Shown in pieces: positions 1 to 8,477 of a DNA stretch of 64,000 nucleotides. The notes below the pieces were generated by a model. The model did no database searches. It saw only the letters and a program-made list of their open reading frames with translations, and was not told the origin of the DNA. Positions within the stretch are counted from its first letter, which is position 1. Each line of letters begins with the position of its first letter. This stretch comes from Saprospiraceae bacterium (GTDB lineage Bacteria; Bacteroidota; Bacteroidia; Chitinophagales; Saprospiraceae), in NCBI GenBank assembly GCA_022841745.1, contig JALHQW010000045.1:1-64000 (forward strand), in the 5' to 3' direction. The position numbers and the translations under genes were made by a program.

Positions 1-53
1 AACCATGGTTGTATATTGCCTAATGCAATCTCGAATAGTTGTTTGCTGTTCAT
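1..53 (-). CDS. Transposase N-terminus, ISL3-like (partial)
   Basis: Only the first 17 codons are in the window: ATG at 53, reading MNSKQLFEIALGNIQPW and running off the left edge. The pattern LF-x-I-A-L-G followed by a P-W pair resembles the start of ISL3-family (IS204/IS1001/IS1096/IS1165) transposases, DDE enzymes that cut and paste the element. It starts about 63 bp inside the inferred element end at 116, the usual arrangement for a single-gene insertion sequence. With so few residues the family call is tentative; the partial frame itself is clear. Confidence 0.5.
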   Translation of the reverse strand, partial: MNSKQLFEIALGNIQPW

Positions 54-116
54 GACTTTTTTAAGGCGAATTTAGAAATCATGAACTATACTACCCACAC
101 GAAATCACGAAGAACC
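1..116 (-). mobile_element. End of an ISL3-like insertion sequence, cut by the window edge
   Basis: Read on the minus strand from position 116 downward, the sequence begins GGTTCTTCGTGATTTCGTG and soon enters a transposase-like start at 53. A GG(T/C)TCTTC-type terminal repeat is characteristic of ISL3-family elements. Position 116 is also where the interrupted four-helix-bundle gene stops resembling its family. ISL3 elements usually make 8-bp target duplications, so 117-124 is the expected duplicated site. The other end lies outside the window, so the duplication cannot be verified here. Family assignment is from recalled terminal-repeat and N-terminal resemblance only. Confidence 0.55.
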
Positions 117-367
117 ATTATTTTCAAACAAATAAATGTTTCCCGAAGCTCCTTTAAGCACACCCTTAATTTATGAATAAAATCGGATGGCGATTCTGCA
201 CCACGAGCTTCGCCGTAGTTTAAAGCAGGTGACGTGCCAGAACGCAGCAGTTGTCCGCCTAAATGCTTCGCTGCTGCTGTTTTTGGCAATGCTTCCACCA
301 GGCCAATTATTCTGGAAGCAAATTCAATTAGGCGGTCCTCCAATTCTTGTGGTGTTAGTTTTTTCAT
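86..367 (-). pseudogene. Four-helix-bundle protein (S23-type), 3' end replaced by insertion element
   Basis: Starting at the ATG at 367 (MKKLTPQELEDRLIEFASR), the product matches the small four-helix-bundle family (TIGR02436, formerly 23S rRNA intervening-sequence protein, usually about 115-120 residues). Family features visible are the GGQLLRSGTS segment, the NYGEARGAES segment and the KLRVCLKELRETFICLKI helix. After that, at about 117, family resemblance ends and a short unrelated tail (MVLRDFVWVV) runs to a stop at 86. That tail is encoded by the inferred insertion-element terminus, so the fourth helix is missing. Proteins of this family have no firmly established biochemical role. The gene is probably non-functional; native coding is 117-367. 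Confidence 0.7.
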
Positions 368-403
368 AGTTGTTTGGTTGGCCCACCAATCATACATCAT
401 GAA

Positions 404-460
404 TCATACATCATGAATCATAAATCAGTGTGGTTTTTATTTATGATTCATGATGTATGA
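404..460. repeat. Perfect 22-bp inverted repeat (hairpin)
   Basis: Positions 404-425 and 439-460 are exact reverse complements separated by a 13-nt spacer. Both arms are built from the words atgattcatga and tgatgtatga, which recur in the tandem repeat immediately to the right. It lies between the interrupted four-helix-bundle gene and the 3' end of the aldehyde dehydrogenase, so it could end transcription, but it has no clear T-tract. Confidence 0.75.
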
Positions 461-484
461 TGTATGAAATATGATTTAAGGGAT

Positions 485-631
485 GGATTTATGATTCATG
501 ATTTATTTGATTTATGATGTATGATTTGGGAGCGGATTTATGATTCATGATTTGTTTGATTTATGATGTATGATTTGGGAGCGGATTTATGATTCATGAT
601 TTATTTGATTTATGTTGTATGATTTAGAGGG
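485..631. repeat. Three tandem copies of a 49-bp AT-rich unit
   Basis: Copies start at 485, 534 and 583 with an exact 49-bp period and differ by only a few substitutions (for example atttatttga versus atttgtttga). The unit is itself made from shorter words: atgattcatgat and tttatgatgtatgattt. The third copy runs into the last codons of the aldehyde dehydrogenase gene that ends at 624. Confidence 0.9.
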
Positions 632-2054
632 AGCCAATACTCACGAGCTTCTTCTCCATATACTCAAATATCCCGTCGTTCCCCAGTTCGCTGCCTTGCC
701 CACTTTGCTTCCAGCCACCGAAAGGTGCCTCTGTGCCATGCGGTGCCCATTCGTTGATGCCAACAATACCGAACTCCAGTGCTTCGCTGGCATGGATGGC
801 AGTATTCAAGTTGTTCGTCCAGACGTAGGCGGCAAGGCCGTATTCGGTGGCATTGGCCAAGGCAATGGCCTCCTCAAAGCCGGCAAACGGCGTGACTGGC
901 AACACGGGGCCAAATGCTTCTTGTGAAAAGATGGGCGAATCCGAACCGACCCCGGCGAGCACAGTTGGGCTGTAGAAATAGCCTTTTTCGAACGGGATTT
1001 TGCCTCCCGCCCGCACCATTGCACCATGTGCAACAGCCGCTTCGACCAGTCCGATCACATGTGCCTGTTGCTTGCGGTTGATGAGCGGGCCTACCTGTGT
1101 TTCGGCTTCAAGGCCATTGCCGGGGCGGTACTTACCAACGAGGTCAGCAGCAATGCGGGTGAACTCGTCATGAATGGACTTATGCACTAAAAACCGCTGC
1201 GGCGAAACGCAGACCTGCCCGCAGTTGCGGAACTTGGCAGCCACTGCCGAAGCAGCCACTTTGGCCACGTCCACATCGGGGAAGACGAGCACGGGCGAAT
1301 TGCCGCCGAGTTCGAGCGAGAGCTTGGTATTGGTCTTGGATGCCTTGTCCATGAGCAGCTTACCGACTCGGGTGCTGCCCACGAAATGCAGTTTGCGCAC
1401 CTCCACCGATTCCATCAACGCATTGCCGATACTGGCCGCATCGCCGCTCACGAGGTTGACCACACCCGGCGCAAAGCCTTCATTGTCAAATATTTGCGCC
1501 AGCAACATGGCCGTTAGTGGCGTGTATTCAGATGGCTTCGCAACGATGGTGCAGCCTGCCCCCAAGGACGCCCCCCAAGCCCGAGCGAGGTTCCAAACCG
1601 GGAAGTTCCAGGCCGTGATGATGCCCACCACACCGATGGGCTGCCAGATAACATGGCTCCGCTTGTTGTTGCGGTTGGTGGGTATGACCGTGCCATAGGT
1701 GCGCTTGGCCTCCTCCGAAAACCACTCGAACAGGTCGGCGGCTACGAGCCATTCGCCCTTGGCCTCCACGAGCGGCTTGCCGCTTTCCTGCGTGGTGATT
1801 TTGGCAAATTCGCCAGCATTTTCCCGAATTCTTGCCGCCACGTTTTTCAACATGCCAGCCCGTTGGAACGCATTGGTCTTGCTCCAAGCGGGGAAGGCTG
1901 CCCTTGCCGCAGCGATGGCCATGAGCGCATCGTCTGCATTGCCGAAAGGCACGGCAGCGACCACCTCCTCGGTGGCTGGGTTCAGCACGTCCCAAGTGCC
2001 GTGGTTGAGGGCATCGGCCCATTGGCCGTTGATGTATTGCTTGAAATTGCTCAT
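624..2054 (-). CDS. NAD(P)-dependent aldehyde dehydrogenase (succinate-semialdehyde dehydrogenase-like)
   Basis: This 476-residue protein spans a complete aldehyde dehydrogenase fold. It oxidises an aldehyde to the acid via a thioester on the catalytic cysteine. Visible features are the cofactor-region AWNFP motif (residues 148-152), the general base Glu248 in LELGG, and Cys282 in FRNCGQVC. The FVGSTRVGKLL segment is the conserved nicotinamide-binding loop. It begins 12 bp after gabT on the same strand, so it is almost certainly co-transcribed. That context favours succinate semialdehyde, or another semialdehyde released by an aminotransferase, as substrate. A second, distinct family member is the gabD at 3711-5168, so the two may divide substrates, for example succinic versus glutaric semialdehyde. 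Substrate is inferred; family is certain. Confidence 0.93.
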   Translation of the reverse strand: MSNFKQYINGQWADALNHGTWDVLNPATEEVVAAVPFGNADDALMAIAAARAAFPAWSKTNAFQRAGMLKNVAARIRENAGEFAKITTQESGKPLVEAKGEWLVAADLFEWFSEEAKRTYGTVIPTNRNNKRSHVIWQPIGVVGIITAWNFPVWNLARAWGASLGAGCTIVAKPSEYTPLTAMLLAQIFDNEGFAPGVVNLVSGDAASIGNALMESVEVRKLHFVGSTRVGKLLMDKASKTNTKLSLELGGNSPVLVFPDVDVAKVAASAVAAKFRNCGQVCVSPQRFLVHKSIHDEFTRIAADLVGKYRPGNGLEAETQVGPLINRKQQAHVIGLVEAAVAHGAMVRAGGKIPFEKGYFYSPTVLAGVGSDSPIFSQEAFGPVLPVTPFAGFEEAIALANATEYGLAAYVWTNNLNTAIHASEALEFGIVGINEWAPHGTEAPFGGWKQSGQGSELGNDGIFEYMEKKLVSIGSL

Positions 2055-2066
2055 ATTTTTTAGGAA

Positions 2067-3365
2067 TTAGGCAGTCAGTTCCATCAGCGTTTCTTCCAGA
2101 ATATTCAGTCCTTTTTTCAATAAATCCTCCTCAATGGTCAGTGGACTGAGCACCCGAATGCAATTGCCGAAGGTACCAGCACTGATGATAACGAGGCCTT
2201 CTTTCTCACAAGCGTTCACCAGTTTATTGGTCAAATCGGCGTCGGGCTGCCAAGGGTCGCCGTTTTTCACCAACTCAAAAGCCAGCATAGCGCCGAGGCC
2301 CCGCACGTTGCCGATGGCGGGGCATTTTTCCTTCATGGCCTCCATCCGCTGCCGAACAGTGCGACCGACTTTTTGCCCCAAGTCATTGATGCCGACGGCC
2401 TCCATGTATTGTATATTGGCCAATGCTGCTGCGCAACAAACGGGGTTGCCGGGGTAAGTGCCGCCGATGGTACCCGGCTTGGCGGCGTCCATGATGTCCG
2501 CCCGACCCATGACCGCCCCGATGGGCATGCCGCCACCCATGCTCTTGGCCCAGGTGGATATGTCGGGGGTGATGCCGTAATGCTCGTAGGCCGCCCACCG
2601 CCCCGTGCGGCCGAAGCCCGATTGCACTTCGTCAAGGATGAGCAGGATGCCATGCTCTTTGCAGGTTTCCTGTAATGCCTTCAGATAGGCTGGTGGCATA
2701 ACCGTAAACCCACCCTCGCCCTGCACCAGCTCGACGATGACCGCTGCGATATGCTCCGGCCCTACTTGGTAATAGAAGAAATCCTTCAACCGCCTGACCT
2801 GCTGCTCGATGTACTCGGCTTCGCCCAAACTGCCGCCGTAGCGGTAATGGTAGGGGAATTCAAGGCGATAAACCTCTGGGGCATACGGCCCGCAGTTGGT
2901 CTTGTTTTTTGACTTGGCGGTGAGCGACATGGCCATCATCGTGCGGCCATGAAATGCTCCTGTGAAGCAAATGATGCCCGGTCGGCCAGTGGCCATGCGG
3001 GCAATCTTGATGGCATTTTCCACTGCCTCAGCGCCCGAATTGGTCATCATCACCTTGGTGGCTTCGCCGTGCGGGAGCAGTTCCACCAGCTTTTCCGCCA
3101 ATGCGAGGTAAGGCTCCGTGACGGAGACGTTGAAGCAGGAATGGATGAGCTTGGCTGCCTGTTCCTGTATCGCCTTCACAACGGGTTCGGGGCAATGGCC
3201 TGCGTTCATCACGCCGATGCCACCGGCAAAGTCAATCAGTTCCCGACCGTCGGCGTCCCAAATGCGGGCACCTTCAGCCCGCATAGCCGTGGAAGGGTTG
3301 AAGATGCCAAGGGCGTTGGGTATGAGCTGCTTTCGGCGGTCGTAGAGTATGCTTGATTTGGTCAT
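2067..3365 (-). CDS. gabT: 4-aminobutyrate aminotransferase (class III, PLP-dependent)
   Basis: This 432-residue protein belongs to the class III aminotransferases and probably transfers the amino group of GABA to 2-oxoglutarate, giving succinate semialdehyde and glutamate. Visible motifs are NSGAEAVENAIK (109-120, cofactor phosphate binding), LILDEVQSGFGRTG with Asp245 that pairs with the PLP ring nitrogen, and the Schiff-base Lys274 in STWAKSMGGGMPIGAV. Length matches GabT. The neighbouring aldehyde dehydrogenases on the same strand complete the GABA-to-succinate shunt and support the substrate. Class III enzymes acting on ornithine, beta-alanine or lysine derivatives are hard to separate by eye, so another omega-amino acid is possible. 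A 26-bp element 14 bp before its start is repeated before gabD. Confidence 0.85.
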   Translation of the reverse strand: MTKSSILYDRRKQLIPNALGIFNPSTAMRAEGARIWDADGRELIDFAGGIGVMNAGHCPEPVVKAIQEQAAKLIHSCFNVSVTEPYLALAEKLVELLPHGEATKVMMTNSGAEAVENAIKIARMATGRPGIICFTGAFHGRTMMAMSLTAKSKNKTNCGPYAPEVYRLEFPYHYRYGGSLGEAEYIEQQVRRLKDFFYYQVGPEHIAAVIVELVQGEGGFTVMPPAYLKALQETCKEHGILLILDEVQSGFGRTGRWAAYEHYGITPDISTWAKSMGGGMPIGAVMGRADIMDAAKPGTIGGTYPGNPVCCAAALANIQYMEAVGINDLGQKVGRTVRQRMEAMKEKCPAIGNVRGLGAMLAFELVKNGDPWQPDADLTNKLVNACEKEGLVIISAGTFGNCIRVLSPLTIEEDLLKKGLNILEETLMELTA

Positions 3366-3379
3366 TTCTCTCTTAATTT

Positions 3380-3405
3380 TTTGATTTAAGATATAAGATA
3401 GACGA
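3380..3405. repeat. 26-bp element shared by the gabT and gabD upstream regions, copy 1
   Basis: Positions 3380-3405 are identical to 5202-5227. Copy 1 lies 14 bp upstream of the gabT start and copy 2 lies 33 bp upstream of the gabD start, in the same orientation relative to each gene. The word includes gatttaagatataagatag and is followed by further gatttcagatt words. It could be a common regulatory site or a member of the intergenic word repeats seen throughout the window. Confidence 0.7.
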
Positions 3406-3510
3406 TTTCAGATTTCAGATTTTTCGGGGCACAGGTTGTTTGTAAAAAAGATTTAACCAATTCTACGTTGTTACTTTAGGAAGTATTCCGAAGGAACGCT
3501 TCAAAGTTTA

Positions 3511-3668
3511 GGAACACGTCGCTTTTGTTCCCGCAGTGCGGGACAGGCTATTCCGAAGGAACCCCGTCCACGTCGTGAGGGAGGTCATGCACGGCTGCCC
3601 TCACGACATGGACGGGTCTTTTCACAGCCTGTCCCGATTTTTCGGGAATGACAAAAGCGACGTGTTCC
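3511..3668. repeat. Long imperfect inverted repeat (158-nt hairpin) in the gabD-gabT gap
   Basis: This feature fills much of the 345-bp gene-free stretch between gabD and gabT. The outer arms (3511-3528, 3651-3668) pair perfectly. Middle segments gcgggacaggct and its complement agcctgtcccg, and inner segments cgtcgtgaggg and ccctcacgac, pair with small bulges. The right arm contains a cattcccg word that recurs at 16061 and 47671. It may act as an mRNA stabiliser or attenuator between co-oriented genes; no T-tract argues for a simple terminator. Confidence 0.8.
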
Positions 3669-3710
3669 GAGACGTTGACGGCCTTCTTTCAGGTCTTGAA
3701 TTTCCATTCC

Positions 3711-5168
3711 TTAAACCTCAAAACACAAGTACTTCACCTCCATAAACTCCTCCATCCCATACTTCGACCCTTCCCTTCCGATGCCACTTTCCTTCATGCC
3801 GCCGAAAGGTGCGACGGCAGTGGAAATCATGCCTGTGTTAATGCCCACCATGCCGTACTCCAAACCCTCGGCCACTCGCCAAACCCGGCTGATGTCACGG
3901 CCATAGAAATAGGAGGCCAGGCCAAACGGGGTGTCATTGGCCATTTTTATCACTTCTTCTTCGGTGGAGAATCGGAAGATGGGCGCTACAGGGCCAAAGA
4001 TTTCTTCCTGGCTCAGTAACATGTCTTGGGTGGCATTCGCCAAAACGGTGGGTTGGAAGAAAGTGCCACCGAGGTCGTGTCTATGCCCGCCTGTGACGAC
4101 GGATGCGCCTTTTGCCACGGCATCATCAAGCAGCATCTCCACTTTTTCGATGGCCTGTTGGTTGATGAGCGGGCCGATGGCCACGCCTTGGCTCATTCCG
4201 TTGCCGACTACGAGGCGGCGAACTTGTTCCGTGAATTTTTCCACAAACGCCTCATAAACAGCATCTTGCACATAGAGGCGGTTGGCGCAAACGCAGGTCT
4301 GGCCAGCATTGCGGTATTTAGAAACAATGGCGCCTTGCACGGCCTTGTCCAAATCGGCATCATCAAAAACAATGAAGGGGGCGTTGCCACCGAGTTCAAG
4401 GGAGACCTTTTTCACGGTGTCGGCGCATTGACGCATGAGCAGCTTACCGATTTCGGTGGAGCCAGTAAAAGAGAGTTTTCGCACTCTGGGATTGGTGGTG
4501 AGTTCACGTCCTACCTCGGCGGGCCGGGCGGTGGTGATGACGTTGAAAACGCCAGGTGGAATGCCCGCCCGCTCTGCCAGTGCCGCCATTGCGAGTGCTG
4601 AAAGTGGGGTATCCTCGGCTGGTTTTATGACCACAGTGCAGCCAGCGGCCAAGGCTGGTGCGACTTTACGTGTTATCATCGCATTGGGGAAGTTCCAGGG
4701 CGTGATGGCCGCCACTACACCGATTGGCTGCTTAATAGTAACGATTCGCTTGTCGGCAGCATGGCCGGGAATGACGTCACCGTAAGCCCGTTTTGCCTCC
4801 TCTGCAAACCACTCCACGAAACTTGCCCCATACACGATTTCGCCTCTGGCCTCGGCCAATGGTTTGCCCTGTTCAGCAGTGAGAATAACGGCAAGGTCGT
4901 CGGCATGGGCGAGCATGAGGTCGTTCCATTTGCGGAGCAAAGTGGACCGTTCGCCAGCCGTTCTTTTCCGCCAATCCTCGAATGCCTCGGCGGCGGCGTC
5001 AATGGCCATACGGGTTTCTATGGTTCCCATATCGGGAAGGTCGGCGAGGTGCGAGCCATCGAATGGATTAGAAACGGGGAAGGTGGCGCCATTGGCGGCG
5101 TTCTGCCAATGGCCTTTGATGTAAGCTCGTTGGCGAAGAAGCGATGTTTCTTTCAATGGGAGGTTCAT
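3711..5168 (-). CDS. gabD: Succinate-semialdehyde dehydrogenase
   Basis: This 485-residue protein is a close match in length and motif order to GabD, which oxidises succinate semialdehyde to succinate with NAD(P)+. Visible elements are ITPWNFP (155-161), [11 protein letters not shown] (234-244), the base Glu258 in LELGG, and catalytic Cys292 in NAGQTCVC. Cys292 and Cys294 form a C-x-C pair like the redox-switch disulfide known from human SSADH, so oxidative regulation is possible (inference). It lies upstream of gabT and a second aldehyde dehydrogenase on the same strand, separated by a long hairpin. An upstream 26-bp element is shared with gabT. Confidence 0.9.
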   Translation of the reverse strand: MNLPLKETSLLRQRAYIKGHWQNAANGATFPVSNPFDGSHLADLPDMGTIETRMAIDAAAEAFEDWRKRTAGERSTLLRKWNDLMLAHADDLAVILTAEQGKPLAEARGEIVYGASFVEWFAEEAKRAYGDVIPGHAADKRIVTIKQPIGVVAAITPWNFPNAMITRKVAPALAAGCTVVIKPAEDTPLSALAMAALAERAGIPPGVFNVITTARPAEVGRELTTNPRVRKLSFTGSTEIGKLLMRQCADTVKKVSLELGGNAPFIVFDDADLDKAVQGAIVSKYRNAGQTCVCANRLYVQDAVYEAFVEKFTEQVRRLVVGNGMSQGVAIGPLINQQAIEKVEMLLDDAVAKGASVVTGGHRHDLGGTFFQPTVLANATQDMLLSQEEIFGPVAPIFRFSTEEEVIKMANDTPFGLASYFYGRDISRVWRVAEGLEYGMVGINTGMISTAVAPFGGMKESGIGREGSKYGMEEFMEVKYLCFEV

Positions 5169-5201
5169 AATGAAGCAAATTAAGTGACCGTATTTGGGGA
5201 G

Positions 5202-5344
5202 TTTGATTTAAGATATAAGATAGACGAAATATGATTTCAGATTTATTTGGGATTTGAAGATTTCACGAATTTCGATTGATGTGTCAGTTGTTCCCCAACC
5301 CATGGTTTCAAGAATCGACTGTGTCTATCTTAAATCTTAAATCC
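5202..5344. repeat. Shared 26-bp element, copy 2, with an inverted copy at 5323-5344
   Basis: 5202-5227 is identical to 3380-3405. An inverted, slightly diverged copy (gtctatcttaaatcttaaat...) lies at 5323-5344, so the two can pair around a loop of about 95 nt upstream of gabD. The inverted copy overlaps the last codons of the amine oxidase gene that ends at 5330, so the repeat word contributes its final Gly-Phe-Lys-Ile codons. Confidence 0.65.
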
Positions 5345-6838
5345 TTTCAAAATCGCTTCTGCCGCCCGCTTCCCCGACTCAACCGCCCCATTCATAAATC
5401 CCTGCGATTTGAGGCTGCAATGTTCGCCCGCAAAATAGATTTTTCCAACATTTTCGGCCTCTGCGCCGCCAAAACTTGTCCATTGGCCGGGGCGGTAACA
5501 GGTGTAAGAGCCTTTTACGTACAGGTTCGTTGACCAATTGAAAATGAATCGCTTACCATTATGGGCGGCCTTGCAACCCGGAAAGGCGGTTTCCAATAGG
5601 TTCAGGTGGTCGTCCAAATCTGTGATTTTCAAATCCTTGCCAGGAGCGCCACCTAAGTAAACGGTATAGCCGCAGGGGCCTGTATTGTTGTTCTGCATAT
5701 AGGTATGCTCCCAGCCCGATATGTTTTTTTCGGTTAGAATGCTGCCGATGTACCCATGCGATTTCCAGGCACGCTCGTTGAAACCCAGGGCGGCTTTGGC
5801 ATTCGTACCAATTCCGAGTGACTGGATGGCCATTTTTTTCTGCTTAGGCAAATCCAATTGTATGTCCACGTTGCGAAGCATCGTAAACGGAATGGCGAGG
5901 ATGACGGCATCGGCTTTTACTTGCTTACCGCCTTGAAATTGAAGGGAATAGCCTTGGCCTTTAGCCGAAATCGCTTCCAAGAATAGTTCGTACTCGACAT
6001 GGCTACTCAAGCTTGCAGCCAAGGTCTCGGCGAGGGTGGAGTTGCCCCCTTCGATGGCGTAACGCTCGTCGCTGTCGCCAATGGCGGCGAAATGCCCCTG
6101 GTTCAACCGTGGCGGCATCAGGTAAATCATGTTCAGGGCTGATTGCTCCGCAACATGAAGGCCATACTCGCAGGTGAAGGCAGTGTGCAGCACTTGCTTG
6201 AGCAAGGGCGATGCGCCAGCATTGGCTATGTATTCTTCGAGCGAGGTATTGTCCAAGTCCCGGAACTGTGGCGTTTTATAGCTGATGACTTTCGGGAATT
6301 TGGCTATGTCTTTTTGAAAAAACGGTGCTACCGAAGCGAATTCCTTGGCGAGGTCTGCGTTGGAGTAGGATTGGCCATTCAGGAAATAATTGGTGCCCAT
6401 AAGCTCCTCTCCAGTATCGGCATACATGTCTTGTAATGGCAATCCAAGCTCTTTGCAAAGCTGGAGCATGTCATGGTGGCTGGAGTCAATGTACTGTCCG
6501 CCCATTTCGGTCCAAGTGCCCGGTGCGGCAAATTCTTTAAGGGTGAAAACCCGTCCTCCGACCCGACTGCTGCCCTCATAGATTTTGGCTGAAATTCCGT
6601 GTTTTTGAAGGTAATACCCAGCTGTGAGGCCCGCCAAGCCTGCTCCAATGATGGCGATATTCGGAGCCGTTTTATTGGGCTTGCAAGCAAATTGCGAAGC
6701 ACCAAGGGCGACACCAGTGCCGAGCACCAAGCTGTTTTGAAGGAAGCTCCTACGGGAAATAGAAGGCTGCTGTGCTTGTTGGCTCGTGGCACTAAGCGAC
6801 TTTTGAAGGTGGCGGAATAGAGGGGACCTTGCTTTCAT
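5330..6838 (-). CDS. Tat-exported flavin monoamine oxidase
   Basis: The ATG at 6838 (MKARSPLF) gives 502 residues; an in-frame upstream ATG at 6883 would add 15 residues before the signal. The N-terminus carries a twin-arginine signal (SRRSFLQNS, arginines near residues 29-30), and a small-residue stretch ends in ASQFAC, which could be a lipobox. The dinucleotide-binding motif IIGAGLAGLTAGYYL follows, then GSSRVGGRV. The C-terminal FAD motif KIYFAGEHCSLKSQGFMNGA is intact. Such enzymes deaminate amines or amino acids to aldehydes, releasing hydrogen peroxide and ammonia. Location between susCD and GABA genes suggests an extracytoplasmic amine feeding the same route, for example a polyamine or L-amino acid (inference). 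Confidence 0.85.
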   Translation of the reverse strand: MKARSPLFRHLQKSLSATSQQAQQPSISRRSFLQNSLVLGTGVALGASQFACKPNKTAPNIAIIGAGLAGLTAGYYLQKHGISAKIYEGSSRVGGRVFTLKEFAAPGTWTEMGGQYIDSSHHDMLQLCKELGLPLQDMYADTGEELMGTNYFLNGQSYSNADLAKEFASVAPFFQKDIAKFPKVISYKTPQFRDLDNTSLEEYIANAGASPLLKQVLHTAFTCEYGLHVAEQSALNMIYLMPPRLNQGHFAAIGDSDERYAIEGGNSTLAETLAASLSSHVEYELFLEAISAKGQGYSLQFQGGKQVKADAVILAIPFTMLRNVDIQLDLPKQKKMAIQSLGIGTNAKAALGFNERAWKSHGYIGSILTEKNISGWEHTYMQNNNTGPCGYTVYLGGAPGKDLKITDLDDHLNLLETAFPGCKAAHNGKRFIFNWSTNLYVKGSYTCYRPGQWTSFGGAEAENVGKIYFAGEHCSLKSQGFMNGAVESGKRAAEAILKGFKI

Positions 6839-6866
6839 TTTCAAATAATATGGTACTGACCAAAAA

Positions 6867-6897
6867 GAGGTGACACCTTTCAATAAGATGTCACCTC
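6867..6897 (-). terminator. Rho-independent terminator after susD
   Basis: GAGGTGACA (6867-6875) and TGTCACCTC (6889-6897) form a perfect 9-bp stem. Read on the minus strand the stem is followed by CTTTTTGG, a T-tract. It lies 20 nt past the susD stop, so susCD and the amine oxidase are probably mostly separate transcripts. The stem is flanked by an A/T-rich sequence on both sides. Confidence 0.75.
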
Positions 6898-6917
6898 AAA
6901 TTTATGCTTGTTCGGTA

Positions 6918-8291
6918 TCAATAACCTGGATTTTGCACGATTGCGCCGTTTGTGGCGGTAATCTCCCGCTGTGGAATCGGCAGAACGGCACGAAACTCGT
7001 CGCCCAATACCTCTGCTGCACGGCCCGTGCGGGCAAGGTCGAAGAAGGCATGGCCTTCGAAGTTCAACTCGGCACGGCGCTCTTGGAGGATTTCGTTTTG
7101 GAAATCAGCCTCATTGCTGGGTGTGATATTGTCTAAACCACGTGCATCGCGCAGGTTGTTTAAGCTGGCCAAACCATTGCTAAGACCAGCAGCCTCGGCA
7201 TAAATCAAGTAAGCCTCGGCGAGGCGGAAGAGATAAGCAGGGTTGTCCTTGGTTTCTTCACCCCTGTATTTCTGGGTGCGACCGCTGCCATCGGAAGTGA
7301 TGCTCTCATCGTTGCTTTCCGTGGCATAGTCAAGGTAGGTTGACCTCAGATCGGTGGGCCTACTCTCGAAAAAGGATTTTAGCGAAGGGCTGGCAAGGAA
7401 GAACAACTCCGTACGTAGGGCATCGGGGCGGCTATAGGTCAGTGAGTTGTAGTCGCTGCGGTTTTGATTGTCGAAAGCCAGTTCTAAAATGCTTTCGGAG
7501 GTTTGACGTCCAGCGTAGAGTTTACCGAACTGGTCTTGTGCGAAGAACTCAAAAGCAGGGTCTTCAATAACAGTGATTGCATTTTCGGCTGCTTTTGCAG
7601 GGTTCTTTTCATACAAATGGACCCTTGCCAGCAAGCCATGAATGGCGGCAACGTTGAAGTATTGAACGCTCCTGTCTTCATTGTCCACCAAGTCGAGTGC
7701 AGCTTCCAACTCGCTGATAATGAATTCATAAGACTCTGCTACCGTAGCTCGTGGCACCACGTCTTCAATGCCCTGAACTGTTTTTACTACTGGGATTCCA
7801 AATGCAGCACTTTTGTCCCAATGGTAGCCAAAATAACGGAGTAGGTCGAAATGCGCCAAGGCACGGATGGCCCTTGCCTGTCCTTCGATTTGGCTGCGGC
7901 GGTCGGCGTCGAGGTCTTCGATATTAGGCAGTGCTTCCAGCAAGTAATTGCAGTTGGCAATGGTGCGGTACATTGAAAGCCAAAGTTGCTCGACAATGGT
8001 GTTCGATGGCGTGACGGCCTTTGCCCCGATTTCATCGAGCAATGGATTGTCAAAGCCGCCCGTGGTGCAATTGTCGCCCAAGGCATCGGCAATAAGCGGG
8101 TACATGCCGCCATAATAGTTGGGGTCTTGCAAAGTGCTATAAAGGCCCAAAAGCGCACTCTCGGCATCGGCAGCCGTGTTGAATGCATTGTCTGCGTCTA
8201 TGTCGTTGGGCGAGGTTTCATCCAACAAATTGCAGGATGAAAATGCCAATAAGCACAACATGGATATGATGGATAATGCTTTGAATTTCAT
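6918..8291 (-). CDS. SusD/RagB-type outer-membrane nutrient-binding lipoprotein
   Basis: This 457-residue lipoprotein is the surface lid of a SusCD importer. The signal peptide ends in a lipobox with Cys20 (LLAFSSC), followed by the SusD-typical start NLLDETSPNDI. Helical TPR-like segments follow (IEGQARAIRALAHFDLLRYF is the classic SusD signature near residue 135-155), and a C-terminal ERRAELNFEGHAFFDLARTG motif is the RagB/SusD C-terminal hallmark. It is shorter than many glycan SusDs (500 or more), which occurs among peptide- or small-molecule-type systems. Transcribed directly after susC with a 186-bp gap. Substrate cannot be read from sequence; neighbours are an amine oxidase, GABA genes and a divergent amylase. 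Confidence 0.93.
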   Translation of the reverse strand: MKFKALSIISMLCLLAFSSCNLLDETSPNDIDADNAFNTAADAESALLGLYSTLQDPNYYGGMYPLIADALGDNCTTGGFDNPLLDEIGAKAVTPSNTIVEQLWLSMYRTIANCNYLLEALPNIEDLDADRRSQIEGQARAIRALAHFDLLRYFGYHWDKSAAFGIPVVKTVQGIEDVVPRATVAESYEFIISELEAALDLVDNEDRSVQYFNVAAIHGLLARVHLYEKNPAKAAENAITVIEDPAFEFFAQDQFGKLYAGRQTSESILELAFDNQNRSDYNSLTYSRPDALRTELFFLASPSLKSFFESRPTDLRSTYLDYATESNDESITSDGSGRTQKYRGEETKDNPAYLFRLAEAYLIYAEAAGLSNGLASLNNLRDARGLDNITPSNEADFQNEILQERRAELNFEGHAFFDLARTGRAAEVLGDEFRAVLPIPQREITATNGAIVQNPGY

Positions 8292-8477
8292 GTTTAAATA
8301 ATGAAAGATTCAAACTGTTTAGGCGGATATAGGATGAGGGAAAAATGAAATTATTGCGCTCATCCCATGTCTTGGGGTGTTTTAGGAGCATTAAAAGTTC
8401 TCCCAGGGACACTCACTGCCAAGCAGTTATAAAGGATTTAATAAATCAATTGAAAAAACGGTCGTCATTAACGTGGA

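Noticed and set aside
485-631. CRISPR-like direct repeats at the 49-bp array
   Set aside because: Units abut with no spacers, and no cas genes are present.
6867-6897. Operator for the amine oxidase
   Set aside because: The perfect stem followed by T on the minus strand, just after the susD stop, is better explained as a terminator.
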